Below, piece by piece: positions 1 through 6,792 of a stretch of DNA of 17,731 bases. The stretch lies in assembly GCA_900556625.1 (NCBI GenBank), contig USPQ01000050.1:1-17731 (forward strand), given 5' to 3'. The position numbers and the translations under genes were made by a program. Origin of the DNA: an uncultured Bacteroides sp. (lineage in GTDB: Bacteria > Bacteroidota > Bacteroidia > Bacteroidales > Bacteroidaceae). Numbering within the stretch: the stretch's first letter is position 1; the number at the start of each line of letters is the position of its first letter. A model generated the notes under the pieces. That model saw only the letters and a list, made by a program, of their open reading frames with translations, did no database searches and was not told where the DNA came from.

Positions 1-1802
1 ACGTATATACCGAAGAAATCCGTTCGTTCCGTTCTCTGGGATTCCTCACCGGACTTCCTGACAACTATGCGCGCGGACGTATCATCGGTGACTACCGCCG
101 TATGGCTCTTTACGGTATCGACCGACTGATAGAGGCCAAGAAAGAAGACCTCCGCAACCTGACCGGCCCGATGACCGAATCCCGCATCCGTCTGCGCGAA
201 GAAGTAGCGGAACAGATCAAGGCATTGAAGGATATGAAGGTGCTGGGCGAATACTACGGTCTCGACTTGAGCCGTCCCGCCTATACCGCACAGGAAGCCG
301 TACAATGGGTGTACATGGCTTATCTGGCTGCCGTGAAGGAACAAGACGGAGCAGCCATGTCATTGGGTAATGTTTCTTCTTTCCTCGATATCTACATGGA
401 ATATGAATTGAGCAAAGGAACCATCACCGAGTCTTTCGCACAGGAGCTGATCGACCAGTTTGTCATCAAACTGCGTATGGTGCGCCACCTGCGTATGCAA
501 TCCTACAACGATATCTTTGCCGGCGACCCGACTTGGGTAACCGAATCTCTGGGAGGCCGTCTCAACGACGGACGTACGAAGGTTACAAAGACTTCTTTCC
601 GTTTCTTGCAGACATTGTACAATCTCGGTCCTTCACCGGAACCGAACCTGACTGTACTGTGGAGCCCGGAACTGCCGGAAGGGTTCAAAGAATTCTGTGC
701 TAAAGTTTCTATCGACACTTCTTCCATCCAGTATGAGAACGACGACCTGATGCGTGAAGTGCGCCAATCGGACGACTACGGAATCGCCTGCTGCGTATCT
801 TACCAGGAAATCGGAAAGCAGATCCAGTTCTTCGGTGCACGCTGCAACCTGGCGAAAGCCCTGCTGCTTGCCATCAACGGCGGACGTTGCGAAAACACCG
901 GTACGGTAATGGTGAAAAACATCCCCGTACTGACAAGTGATGTTCTCAACTTCGAAGAAGTAATGAGCAACTACAAGAAGGTATTGACAGAAATCGCCCG
1001 TGTCTACAACGAAGCGATGAACATCATCCATTATATGCATGATAAGTATTACTACGAAAAAGCCCAGATGGCTCTTGTAGATACCAACCCACGCATCAAC
1101 CTTGCTTACGGTGTAGCCGGACTTTCTATCGCCCTCGATTCACTGTCGGCCATCAAATATGCCAAAGTAACTGCACGCCGCAACGACATCGGTCTGACAG
1201 AAGGTTTCGATATTCAAGGCGAATTCCCTTGCTTCGGTAATGACAACGACAAGGTAGACCACCTGGGTGTTGACCTGGTCTATTTCTTCAGCGAAGAATT
1301 GAAGAAACTTCCGGTTTACAAGAATGCCCGTCCTACCCTTTCGCTGCTGACCATCACTTCCAACGTGATGTATGGCAAGAAGACAGGTGCTACTCCCGAC
1401 GGCCGCGCCAAAGGTGTCGCTTTTGCTCCGGGAGCCAACCCTATGCACGGACGTGACAAAAACGGTGCCATCGCCTCTTTGAGTTCCGTAGCGAAATTAC
1501 GTTACCGCGACTCACAGGACGGTATCAGCAACACCTTCTCTATCGTTCCGAAATCCCTGGGAGCTACTGAAGAAGATCGCGTAGAAAATCTGGTGACAAT
1601 GATGGATGGTTACTTCACCAAAGGCGCTCACCACTTGAACGTAAATGTGCTGAACCGTGAGATGCTTTACGACGCCATGGAACATCCGGAAAAATATCCG
1701 CAACTCACCATCCGTGTTTCCGGTTATGCCGTAAACTTCGTGAAGTTGAGCCGCGAACATCAATTGGAAGTAATCAGCCGTAGCTTCCACGAACGTATGT
1801 AA
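1..1802 (+). CDS. pflB: Pyruvate formate-lyase (formate C-acetyltransferase), 5'-partial
   Basis: Converts pyruvate and CoA to acetyl-CoA and formate in the cytoplasm during anaerobic fermentation, using a glycyl radical. The frame is open from base 3, reading VYTEEIRSFRSLGFLTGLPD, so the true start lies before the window and the ATG at 102 is internal. About 599 residues are visible of the 740-760 usual for the family. The tandem catalytic cysteines are in GIACCVS (codons at 789-794). The C-terminal glycyl-radical motif is RVSGYAVNF, with the radical glycine at 1722-1724. The stretch GKQIQFFGARCNLAK and the C-terminal end HERM are also typical. The activase gene follows after 15 bp, so the two are almost certainly co-transcribed. 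Both cysteines and the radical glycine are intact, so it should be active. A different glycyl-radical enzyme such as a glycerol dehydratase is unlikely, given the CC pair and the GRIIGDYRR segment. Confidence 0.97.
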   Translation, partial: VYTEEIRSFRSLGFLTGLPDNYARGRIIGDYRRMALYGIDRLIEAKKEDLRNLTGPMTESRIRLREEVAEQIKALKDMKVLGEYYGLDLSRPAYTAQEAVQWVYMAYLAAVKEQDGAAMSLGNVSSFLDIYMEYELSKGTITESFAQELIDQFVIKLRMVRHLRMQSYNDIFAGDPTWVTESLGGRLNDGRTKVTKTSFRFLQTLYNLGPSPEPNLTVLWSPELPEGFKEFCAKVSIDTSSIQYENDDLMREVRQSDDYGIACCVSYQEIGKQIQFFGARCNLAKALLLAINGGRCENTGTVMVKNIPVLTSDVLNFEEVMSNYKKVLTEIARVYNEAMNIIHYMHDKYYYEKAQMALVDTNPRINLAYGVAGLSIALDSLSAIKYAKVTARRNDIGLTEGFDIQGEFPCFGNDNDKVDHLGVDLVYFFSEELKKLPVYKNARPTLSLLTITSNVMYGKKTGATPDGRAKGVAFAPGANPMHGRDKNGAIASLSSVAKLRYRDSQDGISNTFSIVPKSLGATEEDRVENLVTMMDGYFTKGAHHLNVNVLNREMLYDAMEHPEKYPQLTIRVSGYAVNFVKLSREHQLEVISRSFHERM

Positions 1803-1817
1803 TCAGATCTACTCAAT

Positions 1818-2546
1818 ATGACGATAAACGTACATTCATACGAAAGTATGGGAACATTCGACGGGCCGGGCTTACGGCTCGTCGTTTTTCTTCAAGGATG
1901 CAATTTCCGCTGCCTATATTGCGCCAACCCCGACACAATAGCCGGAAAAGGAGGCACACCTACTCCACCGGAAGAAATCGTCCGCATGGCTATGAGCCAA
2001 CGTCCTTTTTTCGGGAAACGCGGAGGAGTCACTTTCTCCGGAGGAGAACCTACGTTTCAGGCCAAAGCACTGGTTCCTCTGGTGCGTGAACTGAAAGAAA
2101 AGGGAATACATGTATGCATAGACAGCAACGGCGGTATCTGGAACGAAGAAGTAGAAGAACTTTTCAAACTGACGGATCTTGTATTGCTGGATATTAAAGA
2201 GTTCAATCCGGCACGCCATCAGGCACTGACCGGAAGAAGTAACGAGCAAACCATCCGCACGGCAGCATGGCTGGAAGAAAACGAGAAACCTTTCTGGCTG
2301 CGTTATGTATTAGTGCCCGGATACAGCGATTTCGAGGAAGACATCCGCCGTTTAGGAGAGGCTCTGGGAAAATATAAGATGGTGCAACGAGTGGAAATCC
2401 TGCCTTATCATACATTAGGCGTACATAAGTATGAAGCGATGGAGCAGGAATACAAGCTGAAAGACGTAAAAGAAAATACCCCCGAACAACTTGAAAAAGC
2501 CGCAGAGGTATTTAAAGAATATTTCACTACTGTGGTGGTCAATTAG
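1818..2546 (+). CDS. pflA: Pyruvate formate-lyase-activating enzyme (radical SAM)
   Basis: Radical-SAM activase that uses a 4Fe-4S cluster and S-adenosylmethionine to abstract hydrogen from the glycine of PflB. The protein has 242 residues, normal for the family. The cluster motif is GCNFRCLYCANPDT, with Cys28, Cys32 and Cys35 in CxxxCxxC spacing. FDGPGLRLVVFLQGC precedes it, and VTFSGGEP gives the SAM-binding GGE motif. DLVLLDIKEF and RYVLVPGYSD are typical of PFL activases. The ATG at 1818 puts the N-terminus (MTINVHSYESMGTFDGPG) where homologues begin, 15 bp after pflB. No strong Shine-Dalgarno is visible, as is usual in Bacteroides. It is the last gene before a convergent amidase gene, and the hairpin at 2547-2651 begins directly after its stop codon. 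Confidence 0.96.
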   Translation: MTINVHSYESMGTFDGPGLRLVVFLQGCNFRCLYCANPDTIAGKGGTPTPPEEIVRMAMSQRPFFGKRGGVTFSGGEPTFQAKALVPLVRELKEKGIHVCIDSNGGIWNEEVEELFKLTDLVLLDIKEFNPARHQALTGRSNEQTIRTAAWLEENEKPFWLRYVLVPGYSDFEEDIRRLGEALGKYKMVQRVEILPYHTLGVHKYEAMEQEYKLKDVKENTPEQLEKAAEVFKEYFTTVVVN

Positions 2547-2651
2547 TTGAAGAAGTTGAGAATTGAGAGTTGAGAATTGAGAGTTAACTATGCAGTATAA
2601 CAGTGCGCAGCCAACTCTCAACTCTCCATTCTCAACTCTCAAATTCTTCAA
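2547..2651. repeat. Heptad-built inverted repeat, probable bidirectional transcription end
   Basis: The left arm starts right after the pflA stop. It begins TTGAAGAAG and then has four TTGAGAR heptads (a perfect 14-bp tandem duplication at 2556-2583). The right arm carries four complementary heptads at 2615-2642 and ends ATTCTTCAA at 2651. The arms pair over about 45 bp with scattered mismatches, several of which are G-U in RNA, around a loop near 2587-2612. It lies between convergent genes, so a role in ending or protecting both transcripts is likely (inference). The right arm overlaps the last codons of the amidase gene. There is no clean U-run, so it is not a textbook intrinsic terminator. 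Confidence 0.8.
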
Positions 2652-3078
2652 TCACCTCGAAACAGGGGCATTCTTTGATCCGTTCCCACGGGTCCACGAT
2701 TCCGTTATAATTCGTATCAGGACTCAGATCCCGGTGTCCCACAACTTTCGCTTCAGGATAACGCTGTAACAACTCTCTCACCAAGCGATGCAAAGCCTCT
2801 TTCTGACGCGGGGTGCGTGTATCTGCCGGTTTCCCGTTCGCGTCCAATCCGCCTTCAAAGCACACACCCAAACTGATCGAGTTGTAGCCACGCGCATGAG
2901 CACCTACCATATCCTCGTCCCGCATCGGTTCTATCTGCCCCGACTTACGCACGTAATAGTGATACCCCCAGCACGAGAATCCCCTGAAACGGTGAGCCGT
3001 ATCCACATCCTTCGCCGTAAAATCACGGTCGGCACGGGTGGCGGAACAATGAATGACAATCAGACTAATCTTTCTCAT
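2632..3078 (-). CDS. N-acetylmuramoyl-L-alanine amidase, T7-lysozyme-like (Amidase_2/PGRP)
   Basis: Predicted zinc amidase that cuts the bond between N-acetylmuramic acid and L-alanine in peptidoglycan. The single domain fills the 148 residues. By comparison with T7 lysozyme, the zinc ligands are His10 (VIHCSAT), His115 (VVGHRDLSP) and Cys137 (KECPCFE). Lys135 sits at the catalytic lysine position, and Tyr39-His40 of GYHYYV match the conserved tyrosine region. No signal peptide is visible, so it should remain cytoplasmic unless released by another factor, as for phage endolysins. It is the last gene of a leftward HU-small protein-amidase operon, and its start overlaps the small gene by 14 bp. 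The last residues (EEFES) and the TGA stop are encoded by the right arm of the heptad repeat, so the original C-terminus has probably been replaced. Family assignment is firm; the biological target is not known. Confidence 0.92.
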   Translation of the reverse strand: MRKISLIVIHCSATRADRDFTAKDVDTAHRFRGFSCWGYHYYVRKSGQIEPMRDEDMVGAHARGYNSISLGVCFEGGLDANGKPADTRTPRQKEALHRLVRELLQRYPEAKVVGHRDLSPDTNYNGIVDPWERIKECPCFEVIEEFES

Positions 3079-3232
3079 CTTCCTTCGCCCTTTCCGTTGT
3101 TTTCACGTTGCACACCTCCTTGTGCGTAGCATTATAACGCACTTCCCTCACTACTCTTTCACGTTTTCCCTTTCCGAAGAAAGGAATGAGGCACATAATC
3201 ACCTCCAGGATTTTACTTACGATCTCTTTCAT
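3065..3232 (-). CDS. Small protein (55 aa) with hydrophobic N-terminus, between HU-HIG and amidase genes
   Basis: Reading leftward from the ATG at 3232 gives MKEIVSKILEVIMCLIPFFG, then a charged, Lys/Arg-rich tail ending KEDEKD and a TAG that overlaps the first 14 bases of the amidase gene. The overlap and the 27-bp gap to the HU gene point to translational coupling within one operon. Residues 4-20 could form a short membrane-seeking helix; the rest is hydrophilic. I recall small hydrophobic proteins (the 'smalltalk' type) in the same slot of similar Bacteroides operons, but this one is longer and I cannot confirm homology. A membrane-permeabilising helper for the signal-less amidase is one speculative role. 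There is no domain I can name. Confidence 0.6.
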   Translation of the reverse strand: MKEIVSKILEVIMCLIPFFGKGKRERVVREVRYNATHKEVCNVKTTERAKEDEKD

Positions 3233-3259
3233 ATTTTTACCAAATTAATGTTAGTACTA

Positions 3260-3802
3260 TTATTCAGCCGGATCCGGAGCTTCTCCGTTGTTGTCCGATC
3301 CGCCATCACCGAACCCACCGTCACCTTTATCACCACTACCTCCGTCACCGTTGCCACTACCTCCGTCACCGTTGCCGCCATCGCTTCCATCGCCCGACTG
3401 GGCAGCCGCGCGTGTACGCACTTGCTGATAACTAAGAATCTTCAGCAATTCCGCCAACTGTTTTCCCGGACGGAAAATGATATGCGCTCCCTTGATCATC
3501 GAAGTGGCGAACTCCTTAACCGACTCTGCTCCCTCACTGGTCAACCCGATCTGCAAACTGCCCAAATCACCCAGCCGCACAATACGCCCCGCCTTCAACG
3601 AACGCTTCGCCTCATAAAGAATACCGGAAATCGAGGCACGCACATCCGTTTCCGTACAGGTGGAACGACTGGTGATCGCCTCACACAACTCTTCAAAATC
3701 CAACTCGCCCGCTGATTGCGCTTGGGCATAATACTTAGCCGGTTCATCCTTTTTTGCAGGATTCTTACGCGGCACTACTGAATAAGAAACTGTCATTGCC
3801 AT
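3260..3802 (-). CDS. HU-HIG family DNA-binding protein with Gly/Asp-rich tail
   Basis: Bacteroidetes branch of the HU/IHF fold (HU fused to wHTH, Ig or Gly-rich tails). Residues 1-135 form the HU-like part: MAMTVSYSVVPRKNP, a helical segment ELDFEELCEAI, the strand region GRIVRLGDLGSLQIGL, and FRPGKQLAELL near the end, which matches the conserved F-x-P-[GS] of this family. Residues 136-180 are a low-complexity tail of Gly, Asp, Ser and Asn ending PDPAE. The DNA for the tail includes a perfect 21-bp tandem duplication (3335-3376). The protein should bind and bend DNA; the acidic flexible tail may tune this or contact partners (inference). It is the first gene of the leftward operon and is divergent from the DUF4248 and primase genes. 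ATG 3802 is preferred; ATG 3796 is a possible alternative. Confidence 0.88.
   Translation of the reverse strand: MAMTVSYSVVPRKNPAKKDEPAKYYAQAQSAGELDFEELCEAITSRSTCTETDVRASISGILYEAKRSLKAGRIVRLGDLGSLQIGLTSEGAESVKEFATSMIKGAHIIFRPGKQLAELLKILSYQQVRTRAAAQSGDGSDGGNGDGGSGNGDGGSGDKGDGGFGDGGSDNNGEAPDPAE
3335..3376 (-). repeat. 21-bp perfect tandem duplication in the HU tail
   Basis: Two adjacent identical 21-bp copies (3335-3355 and 3356-3376, plus-strand unit ACTACCTCCGTCACCGTTGC followed by C) encode the heptapeptide repeat GNGDGGS. The unit length is a multiple of three, so a change in copy number would alter tail length without breaking the frame. Confidence 0.9.
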
Positions 3803-3861
3803 ACTAAAATAATTTTAAAGTTTTTGTACATTAGAAATGCATTTCCTTCTTGTTAACGACA

Positions 3862-3869
3862 CAAAGATA
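3862..3869 (-). promoter_or_regulatory. Putative sigma-AB -7 box of the HU-HIG operon
   Basis: On the minus strand the site reads TATCTTTG, an exact match to the Bacteroides -7 consensus TAnnTTTG, about 60 bp before the HU-HIG start codon. A convincing -33 TTTG at the usual spacing is not visible, so this is a partial match. Confidence 0.5.
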
Positions 3870-3899
3870 CAGCCTCTTCCACACTCCCTGTTCCCCAAC

Positions 3900-3939
3900 G
3901 AAGTTTCTTGATCTCGAATGAAGTTTCTTGATTTCCAAT
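3900..3939. repeat. 20-bp tandem direct repeat in the divergent control region
   Basis: Two adjacent 20-bp copies, GAAGTTTCTTGATCTCGAAT and GAAGTTTCTTGATTTCCAAT, differ at two positions and are followed by the start of a third (GAA). They lie between the probable promoters of the two divergent operons. The 20-bp period is about two helical turns, as expected for binding sites on one face of DNA. An operator for a cassette-encoded protein (HU-HIG or DUF4248) is an inference. Confidence 0.8.
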
Positions 3940-3960
3940 GAATAAAAGTGAGGTTATTCC

Positions 3961-3991
3961 TTTCTCAAACCGTTTATTTTCAGTAACTTTA
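3961..3991 (+). promoter_or_regulatory. Putative promoter of the DUF4248-primase operon
   Basis: TAACTTTA at 3984-3991 matches 7 of 8 positions of TAnnTTTG. TTTC at 3961-3964 is 19 bp upstream, the usual spacing, and matches 3 of 4 positions of TTTG. The box ends 25 bp before the ATG at 4017. Weak evidence from consensus matching only. Confidence 0.35.
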
Positions 3992-4016
3992 TAGCATACA
4001 ACAAGAACAATCAGTT

Positions 4017-4247
4017 ATGAATAACAAAGAAAACCTCTTCATCATCCGCACCTATACGAAAGCAGAGCTGGCACATCTTTACAACCCTACCGTATGCATC
4101 AAAGTTGCTTTACAAATTCTCCGGAGATGGATTCTCTTCAACCTCCCTCTCCTACACGAACTGGAAGCGGAGGGTTACCGTGCACGCAACCGCCTGCTCT
4201 CTCCCAAACAGGTGGCTACCATCGTGCAATATCTGGGAGAGCCCTGA
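4017..4247 (+). CDS. DUF4248 domain-containing protein
   Basis: Small protein of 76 residues matching the Bacteroides DUF4248 family as I know it: an initial strand (FIIRTYTKAELAHLYNP), a central helix with a conserved arginine and tryptophan (ALQILRRWILFNLPLLHEL), and the closing LLSPKQVATIVQYLGEP. The order, KAEL...LSPKQV, resembles a small helix-turn-helix protein that recognises the start of an array, but no DNA target is known. It is the first gene of the rightward operon, 90 bp before the primase/helicase gene, and divergent from HU-HIG. Family members sit with this same set of partners in other Bacteroides, which suggests a regulatory or accessory role in the cassette (inference). The sequence has full length for the family. 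Confidence 0.88.
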   Translation: MNNKENLFIIRTYTKAELAHLYNPTVCIKVALQILRRWILFNLPLLHELEAEGYRARNRLLSPKQVATIVQYLGEP

Positions 4248-4337
4248 AAGAACTTTTCACTATTTTCCCGAAAGTTTCGTTACATCTCGCTGCAAAAGAG
4301 TTATTTCGCAGCCGACTAAAAAAAGTAAACTAAAGAA

Positions 4338-6452
4338 ATGAATCAATTCAACATTTTTCTTGACTTCTATCGCATCATAGCAGAAATGACCGAAGAAGAA
4401 ATCGTATCTGCCATCGGTAGTCCAAAGTATCGTAACACAGTAGAAAGCGTACGACGCATCTTCCTGGAGCAGGGAGAGAAAGCTGCAAACGAAGAGAAGA
4501 AGAAACTGCCTTCCGTCACATTCTCCGCCAATTATCGGGGTGGCCGTTCCAATGCGACCCTTGTCAAATATCTGGGATATATCGTGATAGATATAGACCA
4601 TTTGAGTAAAGAAGAGTTAGCGCGTATCCTGCAAACGGTGAGAGCGTGCAGCTACACCCGAATCGCCTTTATCAGCCCCAAAGGTATGGGACTGAAAATC
4701 ATAGCGCACACACAACGGCCGGACGGGACATTGCCCGACACCATTCAGGAAATAGAAGATTTCCACAATGCAGCCTACAATAAGGTCGCTTCTTTTTACT
4801 CCCAACTTTGTCAGACCGAGATTGACACCTCCGGCCAGGATGTGGGGCGTACCTGTCTGTTGTCATACGATCCGGGCATCTATTTCAATCGTGACGCCAC
4901 TCCCTTCATCGTGGAACAGCCCCCTCTGTTCTATAAAACGCAAAAGAAGAAGAAGAAAACACCCGGAAGGAAAAAGCAGGAAACGGACAACAATCCGGTC
5001 AGTGAAGAGACCGCACTCAACTATCATTCCTCACACGCTTCATTAATGGTGACTCTGAACTACTATCACAACAAGTCGGAAAAATACACCGAAGGAAACC
5101 GCAACAATTACCTGCATCATCTGGCGTGCAAATACAACCGTCACGGCATTCCCGAACAGGAAGCGGCAGCTTTCATAAAGAGCCTGTTTACCGACCTCCC
5201 GGCGGAGGAAACGGATTCGTTGATTGCCAGTGCTTATGCACATACGGAGGAGTTCAACACGAACAAGCTGAACAGTACCCAAAAACGAATGCTGCAAATA
5301 GAACAGCATATCAGCGAGTGTTATGAGACGCGCTATAACGAGTTGCTTCACATCATGGAATATCGCCGGAGGGTTTCCGAAACAGAGCAGCCGGATCCTT
5401 TCCGCATTCTTGATGACAGGATGGAGAACAGCATCTGGATGGAGATGAATGAGCTGGGCTATGCCTGCAACGTGAAGATGATTCAGAATCTGATTTACTC
5501 CGATTTCAGTAGCAGCTACCACCCTATCCGCGAGTATTTTAAGGAACTTCCCGAATGGGACGGGACAGATTATATCCGTATTCTGGCGGACAGTGTCCGT
5601 ACCAACCACCAGAGTTTCTGGACGGAGTGTCTGGAGCGTTATCTGGTAGGGATGTGTGCTGCCGCCACCCAAGACGATGTCGTCAACCACACCGTGCTTT
5701 TACTATGCAGCGAGGTGCAGAATATCGGCAAGACAACCTTTATCAACAACCTGCTTCCGCCCGAACTGCGCACTTATCTTTCTACCGGCCTTATCAATCC
5801 GAACAGTAAAGACGATTTGGCCAAAATAGCGCAATCAATGCTTATCAACCTTGACGAATTCGAGGGAATGAGCGGGCGCGATCTGAATACATTCAAGGAT
5901 TTGGTGACCCGCAAAGTAATCAGTATCCGTCTCCCGTACGCACGCCGTTCGCAGAACTTCCCACACACCGCCTCCTTTGCCGGAACGTGCAACTATCAGG
6001 AGATTCTTCACGACACGACAGGCAACCGCCGCTTCCTTTGTTTCCATGCCGATTCCATCGAGTTTATCAAAATCAATTATACTCAACTGTATGCGCAGAT
6101 AAAGCATTTGCTCAACACTCCGGGTTATCAATATTGGTTCACGCAGGAGGACAACAACCGGATCGAAAAGAATAATGAAGATTTCATTTTCCATTCACCG
6201 GAAGAGGAACTGGTACTCACCCATATCCGCAAGCCAGAACGGTTTGAAAAGGTACAGTACCTCACTGTCAGCGAAATTGCCGAACTGATCCGTGAGCGTA
6301 CCGGTTATCAATATTCCATCGGAGCGAAGATCCAGATTGGCAAAGTAATGGTCAAGCATAATTTTGAGTCCAAAAAGGGAAGAAATGGAAGAAGATATGC
6401 CGTATTTGTCATTGCCCCCGAACAGGTAAAATCGAACAGGCTATACGAATAA
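4338..6452 (+). CDS. BT4734-family primase-like N-terminus fused to a VirE-type P-loop helicase domain
   Basis: A 704-residue replication-type protein. Residues 1-195 are the BT4734/BF3469-like domain, related to archaeo-eukaryotic primases: YIVIDIDHL supplies Asp85 and Asp87, FISPKGMGLKI (111-121) is the conserved nucleotide-binding segment, and GQDVGRTCLLSYDPGIYFN follows. A lysine-rich linker (202-214) leads to a helical middle region. Residues about 395-620 are the VirE/phage helicase-like ATPase: YFKELPEWDGTDYI, a Walker A-like NIGKTTF (462-468), a Walker B-like LINLDEFEG (Asp506, Glu507), a sensor region AGTCNY, and TGNRRF with candidate arginine fingers (564-565). Residues about 635-700 resemble a small winged-helix end. 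The first Walker A glycine is replaced by Glu459. The protein probably primes and unwinds DNA for a mobile element or its domesticated descendant. No integrase is next to it. Confidence 0.9.
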   Translation: MNQFNIFLDFYRIIAEMTEEEIVSAIGSPKYRNTVESVRRIFLEQGEKAANEEKKKLPSVTFSANYRGGRSNATLVKYLGYIVIDIDHLSKEELARILQTVRACSYTRIAFISPKGMGLKIIAHTQRPDGTLPDTIQEIEDFHNAAYNKVASFYSQLCQTEIDTSGQDVGRTCLLSYDPGIYFNRDATPFIVEQPPLFYKTQKKKKKTPGRKKQETDNNPVSEETALNYHSSHASLMVTLNYYHNKSEKYTEGNRNNYLHHLACKYNRHGIPEQEAAAFIKSLFTDLPAEETDSLIASAYAHTEEFNTNKLNSTQKRMLQIEQHISECYETRYNELLHIMEYRRRVSETEQPDPFRILDDRMENSIWMEMNELGYACNVKMIQNLIYSDFSSSYHPIREYFKELPEWDGTDYIRILADSVRTNHQSFWTECLERYLVGMCAAATQDDVVNHTVLLLCSEVQNIGKTTFINNLLPPELRTYLSTGLINPNSKDDLAKIAQSMLINLDEFEGMSGRDLNTFKDLVTRKVISIRLPYARRSQNFPHTASFAGTCNYQEILHDTTGNRRFLCFHADSIEFIKINYTQLYAQIKHLLNTPGYQYWFTQEDNNRIEKNNEDFIFHSPEEELVLTHIRKPERFEKVQYLTVSEIAELIRERTGYQYSIGAKIQIGKVMVKHNFESKKGRNGRRYAVFVIAPEQVKSNRLYE

Positions 6453-6486
6453 AAAGAGCAACCCATGATTGGGTACAGTAGCTAAT

Positions 6487-6524
6487 AAAAATGCAGAGTT
6501 GTCAAAGATAACTCTGCATTTTTT
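6487..6524. terminator. Strong bidirectional intrinsic terminator
   Basis: AAAAATGCAGAGTT (6487-6500) pairs perfectly with AACTCTGCATTTTT (6510-6523) around a 9-base loop, 34 bp after the primase/helicase stop. T-runs flank the stem on both strands, so it can end the rightward operon and also any leftward transcript from the toxin relic. Confidence 0.9.
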
Positions 6525-6528
6525 ATCC

Positions 6529-6714
6529 CTACAAATTCATCGAAAATTCGATTCTACACCCTAAGGCATTCATTATCCGATATAAACTTAACAGGTATCC
6601 TATCCAGTGTCTCCAAAAGCATTAGCACATATAATATTTTATCTTGGGTCTTGCATCCAAGCTATTTAAGAACTCTTTAAAATATCCTTTATATACAATT
6701 ATTTTCCTTTCCAT
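6529..6714 (-). pseudogene. Frameshifted, truncated RelE/HigB-like toxin relic
   Basis: From ATG 6714 the minus strand reads MERKIIVYKGYFKEFLNSLD and then AR before the frame is lost (stop at 6622). The next frame continues QDKILYVLMLLETLDRIP, then VKFISDNECLR, with a stop at 6554-6556. A third frame ends RIEFSMNL with a stop at 6529-6531. Joined, these follow the N-terminal two-thirds of Bacteroides RelE/HigB/Gp49-like toxins (YKxYFxxFxxSL, a DYVLxLL helix, RxPxKFV, then LxEIRIEF) as I remember the family. At least two frameshifts are needed, the usual C-terminal strand and GFQKKTQKTP-like end are missing, and no antitoxin gene follows. A non-functional remnant is the best reading. A possible old promoter, TATATTTA with TTG 20 bp upstream, lies before the ATG. 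Confidence 0.65.
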
Positions 6715-6792
6715 ACTGTTAAATATACGAGATGTTGTTCAACTATACAACAAAACTTCCTGTTTTTATCTGTTTTCATTCTATTTACCAAG

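Noticed and set aside
633..1040. Open frame of 135 codons on the - strand within pflB
   Set aside because: Shadow of the strongly conserved pflB frame in the opposite direction.
2556..2642. Short regular repeats considered as a CRISPR array
   Set aside because: Units are 7 bp with no spacers and are arranged as two complementary arms; no cas gene is present.
3053..3715. Open frame of 220 codons on the + strand
   Set aside because: It lies antisense to the HU-HIG, small-protein and amidase genes, has low-complexity Thr/Val/Ser runs that mirror the Gly/Asp tail, and matches no family I know.
5043..5690. Open frame of 215 codons on the - strand
   Set aside because: Fully antisense to the primase/helicase gene, whose domains are clear; no recognisable motif.
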